Source: Gloeothece verrucosa PCC 7822 (lineage in GTDB: Bacteria; Cyanobacteriota; Cyanobacteriia; Cyanobacteriales; Microcystaceae). Taken from it: DNA of 64,000 nt. Below are positions 31,041 through 40,322 of this stretch, in pieces. Position numbers and translations under genes: made by a program. Each line of letters begins with the position of its first letter. The first letter of the stretch is position 1. The stretch spans positions 280,773-344,772 of the forward strand of contig NC_014534.1 of assembly GCF_000147335.1 (NCBI RefSeq). The letters are read 5' to 3'. The notes under the pieces were generated by a model that saw nothing but the letters and a program-made list of their open reading frames with translations, searched no databases and was not told the DNA's origin.

Positions 31041-33633
31041 TTATTTCAGCACCTATCATGAATTGGTACTCCAAAGGATTCTAGCCGGCTTGACTAAATT
31101 ATATCCCCATCAACGGGAAGCCTTATTATCGATTTATCAAAAAGCGATGCGAGGGGAGATGAACTCAATACCCCGGCAAGCAGCATTAATTTTATGCGGC
31201 GTGGGGACTGGAAAAACACTAATTCAAGCTTTGACTCCCTTTATTCTTGCACCCTGGATGAGTGCCGAAAAAGTGTTATTCCTGAGTGATAACTGTACTC
31301 TACGCTCAAGGTTCATCAAAGATTTTCCCACAACTGCTCAAGGTCGTCCCATTTATGACCAATGGCTGCTGTACTCATTAGAAATTTTGCCCCCTGGTGT
31401 TCCCCCACCAACAATTGTTGAGTTAGATGCCAATAATTTTGAATCCTATGCTTTTGCTCTACATTCAGCTTCTATGTTGGTAGCTAATCGCCAATTTCTA
31501 CTCAATTTAGTGACTAGAGGGGATATAGAACCAACAAGTATTGGTTTAATTGTCGTCGATGAAGCTCATTTCAGTGCGGCGCAATCATATCGCACCATCG
31601 TTAATTATTTTGAGTCATCACTACTAACCTATTTTACCGGCTCGAAATTCCGCAGCGATTCTCAACCTTTGCCGAACGTTCATTATTCTCAAATAGCAGA
31701 TTTAGATGAACTGGGAAACACCGTTATTCGTTACGCCCCTGATGCCGACTACGAATTCTCTTTGCAACAGGCGTGGAGGATGGACCCGCCGCCGATTAAA
31801 AAACTAACTCTTTCTGAGGCGAGTAGTAAAGCTTTTGTCATCGAGGAAAACGGAGAAGAGATTGCTTATGACTTTGAAACATTCATCAATCGTGCCAGAA
31901 GTGATCGCCAATGGTTCAGGCAAATCCTTTTAGCTGACTCGTTTTGTCTCCCTGTTTTACAAAAAGCGGTTGAAGTTTTATTAAGTAAACGATCAGCAAC
32001 CGGGCAACCCCACGCCATGATAGTTCGGGCACTAAATATCGCTCATGTTCATCGGGTAGCTAAACTCTTAGAAGATAATTTTCCTGTTCTGGAAGGGAAA
32101 GTCGGGGTGATCCATAGCGAACATGATGAATATGATTTAGCTGGTCGTGCCAGTGAGATATTACAGAGATTTTACCGGGGCGATCTGTGGGTATTGGTTC
32201 ACTGCGGAATGATCGGGGTGGGTTTCGATCACCCTTGGGCTTCAGTCTCTTGTTGTCTGTGCGTTTTAAAATCCCTATCACCCGCCGAACAGGAATGGGG
32301 GAGAATTATCCGTCGAGTTCCAGGGGAGGCGGCTGGCAAATTTCCCAATCTAACCCATCCCAATTGGGGAGTAATTGTTACTCATGAATCTTTAGGCATT
32401 TACTCACTTTTTCAGGAGTTCCTCAAAGGTAAAGAAAGTGACGCGATTTCTCAAACCAATCTAATTAAAAAAACTAAACCAGCATTAACTTGTCCTTACG
32501 AAGCGGGAGAAACGGTTCTAACGATTAACGAGGTAGGGGATTTAAAACCTGGGGATGTTCTGCAACTAACGGCAATTATTGAACCGTCTTCTTCTGCTCC
32601 TCCTAAATTTAACTTAGCGGCTGAGTTGGGTTCCCTTACACAAGCCGCACCTGAAATTATTAATCTTGAAGATGATGTACCTAATGATGCAGCCATGATT
32701 GACTCTAATGCTCATTCTGGGTTGGAGAGACTTCCGTTATTCTATGGAGTTGATGGGCCGGACACAGTATACAAAGAGCAACCTCTACCAAAAGAGGCCG
32801 AAGTTAAAATGATCACTGAGCGCTTGCAGGAGATCCGCACGACTCGTACTGTCAATGTTTGTGTCGAGGCGGTGCTAAACGATCATCAAGTGCAGATTAC
32901 ACCGACTTGGATCGATTTACCCCAGGGGGCTACTGTGCAAAAATCTCGTTCGCTCAAAGAATTAGAGGAAGTCTCCTTTATCGAGCATTTAGGGTTAGAC
33001 TGGCAGGTTTGGGTAGATAATAAATTAGTGTCTTTTGCTGAGTATAAAAAAAGCGTTCTTCTACAACAAAAAGGATTAGAACTCAATGAATCGGGTGATA
33101 TCTGTGCCAACGGGATATCGCTAAAACAAACAATGGCGGCTGCTGTGTACGAAACTTTCCTCAAAGGTATTGAAGCCGAGTTAGCAAATTTTGAAGTGGA
33201 AATTCCTCATGCCGGTAATGTAATCGTTCGTCCTGACGTAGCGAAAATGAATTTACAAAATCAATATGGGGCAAAAGTTAGAGCTTTGGTGCAGGATATA
33301 TTCAAGCAACGTCATCTAGTCCCAGACGGGCCAAGTGGAACCTCTTTAATTAAAGGACCGGTGAAATTGTTGTCTGACGCTATTGAACGAGTTACCGCTA
33401 ATGGTTATGAAGCCGATTTTAAGAATAACAGCCAACTGATCCATGCGGCACTGTTTGGTTATATTAAAGAGAAAACAGGTAGAAGTTGGAGCGAACATAA
33501 CGAGCAACAATATAAAGAAGCTTGGCAGTTGGGTTGGTCATTCATTCGGCAGTTAATAGAGCAACTGCGCTGGCGCAAAAGGATAATAGTTAATAGACCT
33601 GTCGTTGTTGACTCCGAAGAATTGGAATTTTAA
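31027..33633 (+). CDS. Large SF2-type DEAD/DEAH helicase coupled to HNH nuclease
   Basis: 868 residues, ATG at 31027 overlapping the HNH gene. Walker A C-G-V-G-T-G-K-T near residue 60, motif II V-V-D-E-A-H-F near residue 178, and motif VI-like Q-E-W-G-R-I-I-R-R-V near residue 425 identify an SF2 translocase. The helicase core covers about the first 480 residues. The remaining 390 residues contain no family I can name: beta-rich segments (V-L-T-I-N-E-V-G-D-L-K-P-G-D-V) and a helical C-terminus. The gene pair has the architecture of nuclease-helicase defence modules but I cannot assign it to a named one. DNA repair is the alternative. Confidence 0.75.
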   Translation: MAIANYFSTYHELVLQRILAGLTKLYPHQREALLSIYQKAMRGEMNSIPRQAALILCGVGTGKTLIQALTPFILAPWMSAEKVLFLSDNCTLRSRFIKDFPTTAQGRPIYDQWLLYSLEILPPGVPPPTIVELDANNFESYAFALHSASMLVANRQFLLNLVTRGDIEPTSIGLIVVDEAHFSAAQSYRTIVNYFESSLLTYFTGSKFRSDSQPLPNVHYSQIADLDELGNTVIRYAPDADYEFSLQQAWRMDPPPIKKLTLSEASSKAFVIEENGEEIAYDFETFINRARSDRQWFRQILLADSFCLPVLQKAVEVLLSKRSATGQPHAMIVRALNIAHVHRVAKLLEDNFPVLEGKVGVIHSEHDEYDLAGRASEILQRFYRGDLWVLVHCGMIGVGFDHPWASVSCCLCVLKSLSPAEQEWGRIIRRVPGEAAGKFPNLTHPNWGVIVTHESLGIYSLFQEFLKGKESDAISQTNLIKKTKPALTCPYEAGETVLTINEVGDLKPGDVLQLTAIIEPSSSAPPKFNLAAELGSLTQAAPEIINLEDDVPNDAAMIDSNAHSGLERLPLFYGVDGPDTVYKEQPLPKEAEVKMITERLQEIRTTRTVNVCVEAVLNDHQVQITPTWIDLPQGATVQKSRSLKELEEVSFIEHLGLDWQVWVDNKLVSFAEYKKSVLLQQKGLELNESGDICANGISLKQTMAAAVYETFLKGIEAELANFEVEIPHAGNVIVRPDVAKMNLQNQYGAKVRALVQDIFKQRHLVPDGPSGTSLIKGPVKLLSDAIERVTANGYEADFKNNSQLIHAALFGYIKEKTGRSWSEHNEQQYKEAWQLGWSFIRQLIEQLRWRKRIIVNRPVVVDSEELEF

Positions 33634-33665
33634 CATTTGTCGGCAAAATTCTTCGTTCTAGAATT

Positions 33666-34034
33666 TTATTCATTAATAGCGGATAAAGCCTTACCTAAGT
33701 CATAAATTTGGTTTTTAAGTGCTTTAATTGCCTCATCAACCGTATCACAATCATCCGTACTCAACAAGTGAGCATCCCCTACATCAGCACTTGACCATAA
33801 ATAGGAATGTAACCCAATCGTTAAGACACCTCTCCAATTATTCTCGTAGGTTTCTAGGGTTATGAAATATTCTTTTGACATTAGATTATCTGGCTCTAAA
33901 ATCAGCTTTCCCCAGATGGCAAAGCCGAAGTAGAGAGAGTTTTTCTCGTTATTCCATTCCCAGTCGGTTAAATGAGGAAAAGCCACTTTAACTTTTTCGA
34001 CAACTTCTTCGAGTTCATATTCATTTAAAATCAT
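33666..34034 (-). CDS. Hypothetical protein
   Basis: 122 residues, ATG at 34032-34034. Acidic alpha/beta protein with several tryptophans (T-D-W-E-W-N-N, F-A-I-W-G-K-L) and a terminal helix (E-A-I-K-A-L-K-N-Q-I-Y). No family recognised. It is convergent with the helicase gene, 32 bp away. Confidence 0.55.
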   Translation of the reverse strand: MILNEYELEEVVEKVKVAFPHLTDWEWNNEKNSLYFGFAIWGKLILEPDNLMSKEYFITLETYENNWRGVLTIGLHSYLWSSADVGDAHLLSTDDCDTVDEAIKALKNQIYDLGKALSAINE

Positions 34035-34216
34035 CTTTGTTTATATTGCGGTAGCTTGAAAACTGTTGGCTTCTTGTTATTATAAGTAGAGTTTTTCTCG
34101 ATGAGGGCAAAAGAATTAGCCGCACTAGCATCTTTTACTCTAATTCTAATTCATCCAAGCTTCAAGCCGCTTCGGACTTCCCATCAAGTTATGTAACACA
34201 AGGAGTATTATAGATG

Positions 34217-34316
34217 GGGAGCATCCCATTGAAAGCACTTTAACCATTTTAGGGTCGCCAAAACCCTTGCCTATCGTGACGAAAGAGCTATGCACTTACA
34301 AAAATGGGATGCTCCC
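34217..34316. mobile_element. 100-bp MITE, copy 1
   Basis: Inverted termini GGGAGCATCCCATT at 34217-34230 and AATGGGATGCTCCC at 34303-34316. The whole 100 bp is repeated at 62629-62728 with one difference. It has no coding capacity, so it must be moved by a transposase elsewhere. No clear target duplication is visible. Confidence 0.8.
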
Positions 34317-34421
34317 ATTTCGCACTTCTAAAGATTGATGCTCGTCATCGGTATTTTATGCTTTAATAAACCTTGCCAATCGATTCTTGAACTAGCGATC
34401 AGATCACACGGAGGCTTGAAT

Positions 34422-34841
34422 ATGTCCACTTCAAATATTGTTAAAGGGACTTGTTTGTGCGGAGCAGTCAGTTTATCAACAAGTAGCTTGAATCATCATA
34501 TAGCGGCCTGTCATTGTAATATGTGTCGTAAATGGGGCGGAGGTGCATTATTAGCTGTTGAGTGCGGTAGTGACGTGAGTTTTAGCGGCGAAGAAAATAT
34601 CGGGATCTATCAATCATCAGACTGGGCAGAACGAGGTTTTTGTAGTAAATGTGGTACTCACCTATTTTACAGGTTAAAAGAAAATCATCAGTATTACATA
34701 CCTGCGGGACTTTTCGACTCGTCTGAAGGTTTTGTGTTAGAACATCAAGTATTTATTGATGAAAAACCGGAATATTATACTTTTGCCAATGAAACTAAAA
34801 ATCTTACTGGAGCCGAATTATTGGCACAGTTTGCCGATTGA
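34422..34841 (+). CDS. GFA-family (glutathione-dependent formaldehyde-activating-like) zinc protein
   Basis: 139 residues from the ATG at 34422, which has GGAGG eight bases upstream; the longer frame from 34335 is rejected for that reason. The zinc ligands appear as C-L-C-G, C-H-C-x-x-C and C-S-K-C-G, the signature of the GFA fold, with R-K-W-G-G-G after the second pair. Full length for the family. Members bind small thiol adducts; the true substrate is unknown. It stands just downstream of a MITE. Confidence 0.8.
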   Translation: MSTSNIVKGTCLCGAVSLSTSSLNHHIAACHCNMCRKWGGGALLAVECGSDVSFSGEENIGIYQSSDWAERGFCSKCGTHLFYRLKENHQYYIPAGLFDSSEGFVLEHQVFIDEKPEYYTFANETKNLTGAELLAQFAD

Positions 34842-35024
34842 TCCGAAAAGCCATAAATGAGGTCGAGCAAGCGGTACTGAATCTATCGACGATTAAGCAA
34901 TAGGCAAAGCCTTTGTGATGGTAGGCTAAAGCACAAGATAGTCAACTCAAAAATTAGTATAATCAGAGTTGAAGATTAGTGAGCTACAAATTAAATATTT
35001 TTTCCAAGAGATAATTAATTTGGC

Positions 35025-35423
35025 TCAACGCGGTAATCTTTGAGAAATTTCTTCCTTAATTGCTTGATAAAGCTTATAGGTTTCATCGGCTTTGAAATTA
35101 GCGTCTTTCTTCTGACTTTGCGTTATAAACTTTTTAACTTCAGTCAATTCGTCGTGAAGATTTATTTGATTGTTGACCAGGAGATCTACATAATTCCTTG
35201 CCTGTTCAGTAAAAGTTTTTTCTTCTTCATCCACAGTGAGCGACTTGGACTTTAAAGTTCGGTTGTCCGTCGTTAGAAGGGTTAAGCTACTCTTAATAAG
35301 AGGCTTGAAGTAGCTGGATGTATTTTTAGCCAAGACCGGATGAGGATGAGCTAGAATTAGAGAGAAAAAAACTACTGCCGTTAAAATTAATGACAAGGTT
35401 GTAAACAGTAATCTTTTAATCAT
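35025..35423 (-). CDS. Secreted hypothetical protein
   Basis: 132 residues, ATG at 35421-35423. A clear signal peptide: basic M-I-K-R, hydrophobic L-L-F-T-T-L-S-L-I-L-T-A-V-V-F-F-S-L-I-L-A, likely cleaved after P-V-L-A near residue 32. The mature part is helical and charged (N-Y-V-D-L-L-V-N-N-Q, Y-K-L-Y-Q-A-I-K-E-E-I). No family recognised; periplasmic location is inferred. Confidence 0.6.
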   Translation of the reverse strand: MIKRLLFTTLSLILTAVVFFSLILAHPHPVLAKNTSSYFKPLIKSSLTLLTTDNRTLKSKSLTVDEEEKTFTEQARNYVDLLVNNQINLHDELTEVKKFITQSQKKDANFKADETYKLYQAIKEEISQRLPR

Positions 35424-35531
35424 TTTTACCTGCCTGTAAAAAAATTAATGTGTTAACCCCCAATCATCCAACATTTAAGGAGTAAATTCAAGAACCGTTA
35501 AGAAAATTTAGAAAAGCTAAGGCGTTTATTC

Positions 35532-36893
35532 TCAACTATCTTTTATTAACCCGTTAACTTCCACTTTAACTCTAAAGTGTTCATTTATTTCTTCTGGAGA
35601 CAGTTTCAGCAACTCCTGATATTCGGAAAACTTCCTCAACCTAGAAATAGCTTTAATAATTTCTTGTCCTTCGACAGTCGTCGAAATTTTTTGCTGATTT
35701 TTCCCCTGCTTTAAAACGAATTGGAATTTCCCTGATGAATTAGAAACCCGATAAATATTACCTAACAACAAAGTAGAAGGAGCGCATCCTGTAGCTTCTT
35801 CTAACCCTTCCAATAATACCTCACTTTGGTCACTGGCTAATTTTAAGAGAATTAGTTTTTGGGGGTCAGCTTCAGAGATATTCTCTACAACTTGCCCATT
35901 TAATGGCTGAGTTTTAGTCCCTTGTTCAACCGTTAAATCTCTTTCTTCTTCTGATGCTCCCGATTCTAAATTTAGTTGTGTTTTGGGTTCAGTTGTTTCT
36001 ACATTTTCTTTAGCTAAGGAGGCAGTCGTAGAAATTTTGGCATCTAAATTCAATTCTTTTCCTTCGGTGGCATCAGAAGATTTTAACTCTATCTGTGTTA
36101 AAGTTTCAGTTGGTTCTAGATTCTCTTGTGTTTCTTTGGCGGCTAAAGAATTAGCGGCAAGGTCTTCATATCTTGGCTGGCTTACTTGTCCGGAGTTTTC
36201 CCTAAATTCCACCATCTGAAATTTTTCTAGAACCTGTACCGAGCCGCCGCTTAATTTTAGTCCGAGGACTGAATCAATCTTATTTTTATGGCCTTCGATT
36301 TGATACTCGAAATAATTTAATTGTGCGGCTATTTTTTCCTTAATCTTTTCACTTTTGTCTCGTATTAATTCCTCTTGGCCGCAGATGTAAGCCTTGTAAT
36401 CAATAGGAGAGACATTTCTAGGACAATACCAATGAGTAGCAATAGCCGCATAAACAGATCGCCAAAATGAATGAGAAAACTGACGAATTGGCGGCATCGG
36501 GACGAATTTTTGTAAGTGTTCTTGCCAGATTTTGAAGACAGACGGTATATAAGTGGAGTTAATCGTCTTGCTGTCGAGGTGGCCTATTTCAAGGGAGTCT
36601 CTTAAAAAGGAAATAGCCTTAATAACTTTCTGTGCTTTAATTAATGTGGGAATTTCGCGGATTTCTTCGGTAAAATTCTTTTTCTCGGTAAAAGTTACTG
36701 AATAAGCGGTTTTCTCTTTGATGTTACTGTTGAGCAGCAGAGCATCACAAGCCAATCCCGTTATCAAAACCAATGCCCCCAAAACTTCGAGGCAGTTCTT
36801 TGAATCGAGAAAATCTTCCCCGGTTTTCACGAAAATTTCTGGGTTAGAGATCAATTTGATGCGGGTTTGAGTAGGCGGCTTGGTTTTACCCAT
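35532..36893 (-). CDS. Degenerate telomere-resolvase-like protein
   Basis: 453 residues, ATG at 36891-36893. Residues about 34-165 resemble the catalytic domain of the recombinase at 57915-60407: L-G-A-L-V-L-I-T-G-L-A (where that protein has T-G-R-R), I-P-T-L-I-K-A, and F-W-R-S-V-Y-A-A-I-A-T-H-W-Y-C-P (against L-R-S-L-W-G-V-I-A-A-Y-F-F-C-P). The first catalytic arginine and the terminal L-G-H...Y are missing, so it should be inactive. A low-complexity linker (residues 235-335) leads to a second copy of the TG-x-x-P module (A-T-G-C-A-P-S-T-L-L-L). It may bind DNA as a regulator or antagonist of the active enzyme. Confidence 0.55.
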   Translation of the reverse strand: MGKTKPPTQTRIKLISNPEIFVKTGEDFLDSKNCLEVLGALVLITGLACDALLLNSNIKEKTAYSVTFTEKKNFTEEIREIPTLIKAQKVIKAISFLRDSLEIGHLDSKTINSTYIPSVFKIWQEHLQKFVPMPPIRQFSHSFWRSVYAAIATHWYCPRNVSPIDYKAYICGQEELIRDKSEKIKEKIAAQLNYFEYQIEGHKNKIDSVLGLKLSGGSVQVLEKFQMVEFRENSGQVSQPRYEDLAANSLAAKETQENLEPTETLTQIELKSSDATEGKELNLDAKISTTASLAKENVETTEPKTQLNLESGASEEERDLTVEQGTKTQPLNGQVVENISEADPQKLILLKLASDQSEVLLEGLEEATGCAPSTLLLGNIYRVSNSSGKFQFVLKQGKNQQKISTTVEGQEIIKAISRLRKFSEYQELLKLSPEEINEHFRVKVEVNGLIKDS

Positions 36894-37034
36894 AGTTTTA
36901 AGTTCTTGGGGAGAAGGGTTAGGGAGGGGTTGGCTAGTGCGGCAGGCGTTTAATTAAAAAGTAAAGATGTTCTCTTCTTAATGTTAGCGTTAATGTTCAA
37001 CCTCCGAGCCGCTCGGAGATGGAGGGTTCACTCT

Positions 37035-37350
37035 TTTGCCTGTTTTAATTGTTCTATTTCCTGTTCAAGCCGCTTCCTACGTCCCATAAACTTATGTAAT
37101 TGAGAAGTGTAACTGAAGTAATAATACTCTGTCTTTATGAGTTAGTGGAAAATAATTAACTCTTGTTCTTCCCTACTCCCTCGTTAAGGTTGTGGCTGCT
37201 GTTGTTCCACTAACTTTTTGAGCCGTCTCTGTAGAGCCTGAATGCGGTTACGTCTAGAAATAGAGGCGACCAGATTTTTGTAGCTCTTGCTGCTATTTTT
37301 CCCGAGGTATTTAACCATTTTACGGTTTAGCTTGCCATCAGAATCCCTAT
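37035..37350 (-). pseudogene. Remnant of the dispersed small gene family
   Basis: Reads D-G-K-L-N-R-K-M-V-K-Y-L-G and R-R-N-R-I-Q-A-L-Q-R-R-L-K-K-L then a stop; a second frame at 37035-37110 reads R-L-E-Q-E-I-E-Q-L-K-Q-A-K-E. These match the middle and end of the intact gene at 52290-52760. The N-terminal third is missing. Confidence 0.7.
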
Positions 37351-37492
37351 TAATGATGAAGAAGCACTCAAGAGTCTTATGAAGTGCCGAACGAGTTCCG
37401 CACTAGAGTTAAGCTTCCCAACAATTCTCCTGTCGGGTTTTCAGCCAACCGCGTTGGCTGTATTATAGTAAATTAACTATAAACAAGTCCAA

Positions 37493-38299
37493 ATGTCTCA
37501 ATCCCAAGAAATTGAAGTGGGTTTTACAGCGAAAGTAATGGCTGCTGCTCGTGCCATCGAAAGCCGCAGACCTAATGCTTTGTTTATTGATCCGTTTGCT
37601 GAACTTTTAGCTGGCGCGGAAGCTATATCTTCGGCAATTCCTCGCTTAGAAGAGTATGAAAAACAAGGAAGACCCTTTATTGCCGTGAGGACTCGCTTTT
37701 TTGATGATTTTCTTCTCAATCACTCTTCGTGTTGCCGGCAAGTCATTATTGTTGGTTCAGGAATGGATACAAGAGCTTTTCGCCTCAATTGGAAATCCGA
37801 TACTCATGTTTATGAAATCGATCAAGCTTCGGTTTTGCAATATAAGCAATCGTGCTTATCGGGGATGGCTCCCCAGTGTCATCAACATTTAATTTATGCC
37901 GATTTAAGGGAAACTCTTTGGCAGAAATTGCTCCTGTGTCAAGGCTATCAACCTTCGCAACCGTCCCTTTGGCTGTTGGAAGGATTGCTTTATTATTTAA
38001 ATCAAGATGAAGTTGAGAATTTATTGGTAACAATTAACCATTTATCGGTAGTCGGAAGTGGGTTGGCTGCTGATCTAATGAACCCAGTTATTGCCAATGG
38101 TTCGGATCAATGGGCTAAATACTGGCGTTCTAGCTGTGAAGACCCGGAATCGCTTTTTGCTCATTATGGTTGGAAGGCATCAGTAACTCAACCCGGAGAA
38201 CCTGGGGCGAGTTTTGGCAGATTTACCTATCAATTTCCTGACCGTAGCCGGGCAGATGCTCCACATATCTTTTTGGTTACAGCGACTAAAGAACTTTAA
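37493..38299 (+). CDS. SAM-dependent carboxyl methyltransferase (Ppm/Tcmp family)
   Basis: 268 residues, ATG at 37493. The leucine-carboxyl-methyltransferase-like family is indicated by F-T-A-K-V-M-A-A-A-R-A-I-E-S, D-P-F-A-E-L-L, the R-T-R-F-F-D-D-F segment, the SAM loop V-I-I-V-G-S-G-M-D-T-R-A-F-R, and D-Q-A-S-V-L-Q-Y-K, with E-G-L-L-Y-Y-L. Such enzymes often methylate carboxyl groups in secondary metabolism. It is followed by two asparagine-synthetase-like genes and may belong with them. A remnant of the dispersed gene lies upstream. Confidence 0.85.
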   Translation: MSQSQEIEVGFTAKVMAAARAIESRRPNALFIDPFAELLAGAEAISSAIPRLEEYEKQGRPFIAVRTRFFDDFLLNHSSCCRQVIIVGSGMDTRAFRLNWKSDTHVYEIDQASVLQYKQSCLSGMAPQCHQHLIYADLRETLWQKLLLCQGYQPSQPSLWLLEGLLYYLNQDEVENLLVTINHLSVVGSGLAADLMNPVIANGSDQWAKYWRSSCEDPESLFAHYGWKASVTQPGEPGASFGRFTYQFPDRSRADAPHIFLVTATKEL

Positions 38300-38461
38300 G
38301 CATGAGCGACTCGTCGCAGGGACAGAACATAATTACAGTCTACCATCGATTCTCGCGCAAAGCTGTTTACTTGATATCGCCTATGATGAAGAACAAGAAA
38401 GTAAATAATTAAATATTTAATTCGCGATAATTATTCGGGAATTAATTTTTACTTTTGCCCA

Positions 38462-38475
38462 AATGGGATGCTCCC
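38462..38475. repeat. Solo MITE terminus
   Basis: AATGGGATGCTCCC, identical to one inverted terminus of the MITEs at 34217 and 62629, without a partner nearby. Confidence 0.6.
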
Positions 38476-38556
38476 GTTCACTATGTTAATTTTCCCCCCT
38501 CCCAAAATTTTTAGCTTCTCCCTTTTGTTATCCGGAATTCAGGTTAAAATAAGTTT

Positions 38557-40257
38557 ATGAGAAAGCGCAAGAGTGTTAATTTGTTGTCGGTACATCCCAG
38601 TTGGTGTTTAATTTGGGGACAGATAAATACTCAATTAAATGAGTATAGTTTTTCTGTCCCTGGCAAGTTGGGTCTGGTGGGTTCTCAACCTGTTTTTAGT
38701 CCTCAAAAAGGTTTTTTGGTAGTAGGAGATGTTTGGTTAGTTAATCGAGATCGAGTTTTGAGAAGTTTGGGAGTTAGTTTAAGTGATTGGAAAGGTACAG
38801 ATGAGGAGGTTGTTGCTTTTGCTTGGGAACGCTGGGGAACTGAATGTGTTAAGCAATTTATGGGTTTTTTTGCTTTGATTGTTTGGGATGTTGCAGCTAA
38901 TCGTTTATGGTTAGTTCGTGATTCGGTGGGGGTAAGAACTCTTTATTATTGTTATTCGGGTTCAAGCTATTATATAGCACCTAGGCTGAAAAATCTTTCT
39001 TCTTTTCATTCCCAACAATTAGATTTAGTGGCGCTTAGAGATTATTTATCTACGGCTTTTGTTGCTGGTGAACGCACGTTATGGGAACAAGTTAAGGAAT
39101 TATTACCCGGAACGATTTTAAGTCTATCAGATGGAAAAATAAATAGATATTGGCAACCTATAGAGCAGATTTTAGAACCCGATCAATCTTTGGCATGGTA
39201 CAGTAATAAATTACGTGATTTACTAGAGCAAGTTATTCGAGAATATTTACCTCAAAATGAATCTGTAGGGGTTTATTTATCAGGGGGGTTAGATTCAAGT
39301 TGTGTTACGGCTTTAGCCGCTCGGTTACATTCGGCTTCAGTTCATACTTATTCTATTTTTTTTGGGGCAGATAGTCCCCATGAATTAGAATTTTCTAGTC
39401 AAGTTGCTCAATTTTGTCGGACTGAACATCATATTTTAGAAATTACGCCACAACAGATGTGGAATCAATTGCCTGAGACAATGGCTCATCTAGATGATCC
39501 GATTGGCGATCCTTTAACTGTTCCTAATTATTTAATGGCTCAGTTAGCTGGAGGAAATGTTCAAGTTATTCTTAATGGAGAAGGGGGTGATCCTTGTTTT
39601 GGGGGACCGAAAAATCAGCCTATGCTTCTTAATCAATTATACAATCAAACGGAAAATCAATCAAATTTAATGACGGCTTATTTGACTTCTTTTCAAAAAT
39701 GTTTTCTTGATTTGCCTAGATTATTGAAACCTGATGTTTTAGCTGTTGTTGAATCTTCCTCTTTTCCTTTTGAAGCTGATTTGAATTCGGAGACGACTTA
39801 TCTTAACCGCTTGATGTGCATTAATATTAAATTTAAGGGAGCAGATCATATTTTAACGAAGGTCAATAATTTAACTCGTTCTGCTCTTTTGGAGGGACGT
39901 TCGCCCTTATTTGACCGGCGTATTGTCGAATTAGCGATGCAAATTCCTCCGCAATATAAGTTAGCTGGTGCAGAGGAAAAAGCCGTTTTAAAACAAGCGG
40001 TTATTGATCTATTGCCCATAGAGATTATTAAACGTCCTAAAAGTGGCATGATGGTTCCGGTACAATTATGGTTTAAAAAATATTGGCAAAGGGAAGCAAG
40101 AAAGTTATTATTGAATAAAAATGCTAAAATTGCTCCTTACTTTAATCAAAAGGTTATACGAGACTGGTTAAACTATCAAGGAGATCCTTGGGGACGTTAT
40201 GGAGTTAAGCTTTGGTTATTACTGAGTTTGGAGATATGGCTAGAAGTTAATCAATGA
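38557..40257 (+). CDS. Asparagine-synthetase-like amide ligase (first copy)
   Basis: 566 residues, ATG at 38557. The N-terminal Ntn-like domain has the family strands (F-F-A-L-I-V-W-D, L-V-R-D-S-V-G-V-R-T-L-Y-Y) but starts M-R-K-R, lacking the catalytic Cys2 of glutamine-using enzymes. The synthetase domain has V-Y-L-S-G-G-L-D-S-S (PP-loop, near residue 240), the acidic D-D-P-I-G-D-P and a C-terminal R-P-K-S-G-M-M-V-P. Without glutaminase activity it may ligate an amine other than ammonia, as in lasso-peptide and beta-lactam synthetases. Convergent with the operon at 40323-45375. Confidence 0.8.
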   Translation: MRKRKSVNLLSVHPSWCLIWGQINTQLNEYSFSVPGKLGLVGSQPVFSPQKGFLVVGDVWLVNRDRVLRSLGVSLSDWKGTDEEVVAFAWERWGTECVKQFMGFFALIVWDVAANRLWLVRDSVGVRTLYYCYSGSSYYIAPRLKNLSSFHSQQLDLVALRDYLSTAFVAGERTLWEQVKELLPGTILSLSDGKINRYWQPIEQILEPDQSLAWYSNKLRDLLEQVIREYLPQNESVGVYLSGGLDSSCVTALAARLHSASVHTYSIFFGADSPHELEFSSQVAQFCRTEHHILEITPQQMWNQLPETMAHLDDPIGDPLTVPNYLMAQLAGGNVQVILNGEGGDPCFGGPKNQPMLLNQLYNQTENQSNLMTAYLTSFQKCFLDLPRLLKPDVLAVVESSSFPFEADLNSETTYLNRLMCINIKFKGADHILTKVNNLTRSALLEGRSPLFDRRIVELAMQIPPQYKLAGAEEKAVLKQAVIDLLPIEIIKRPKSGMMVPVQLWFKKYWQREARKLLLNKNAKIAPYFNQKVIRDWLNYQGDPWGRYGVKLWLLLSLEIWLEVNQ

Positions 40258-40322
40258 TTTTATGGGTTTTTCTTCTTTAAGAGTGAAAAATTGAATCAAC
40301 CCCAAGGTTCACGGATTAAATA

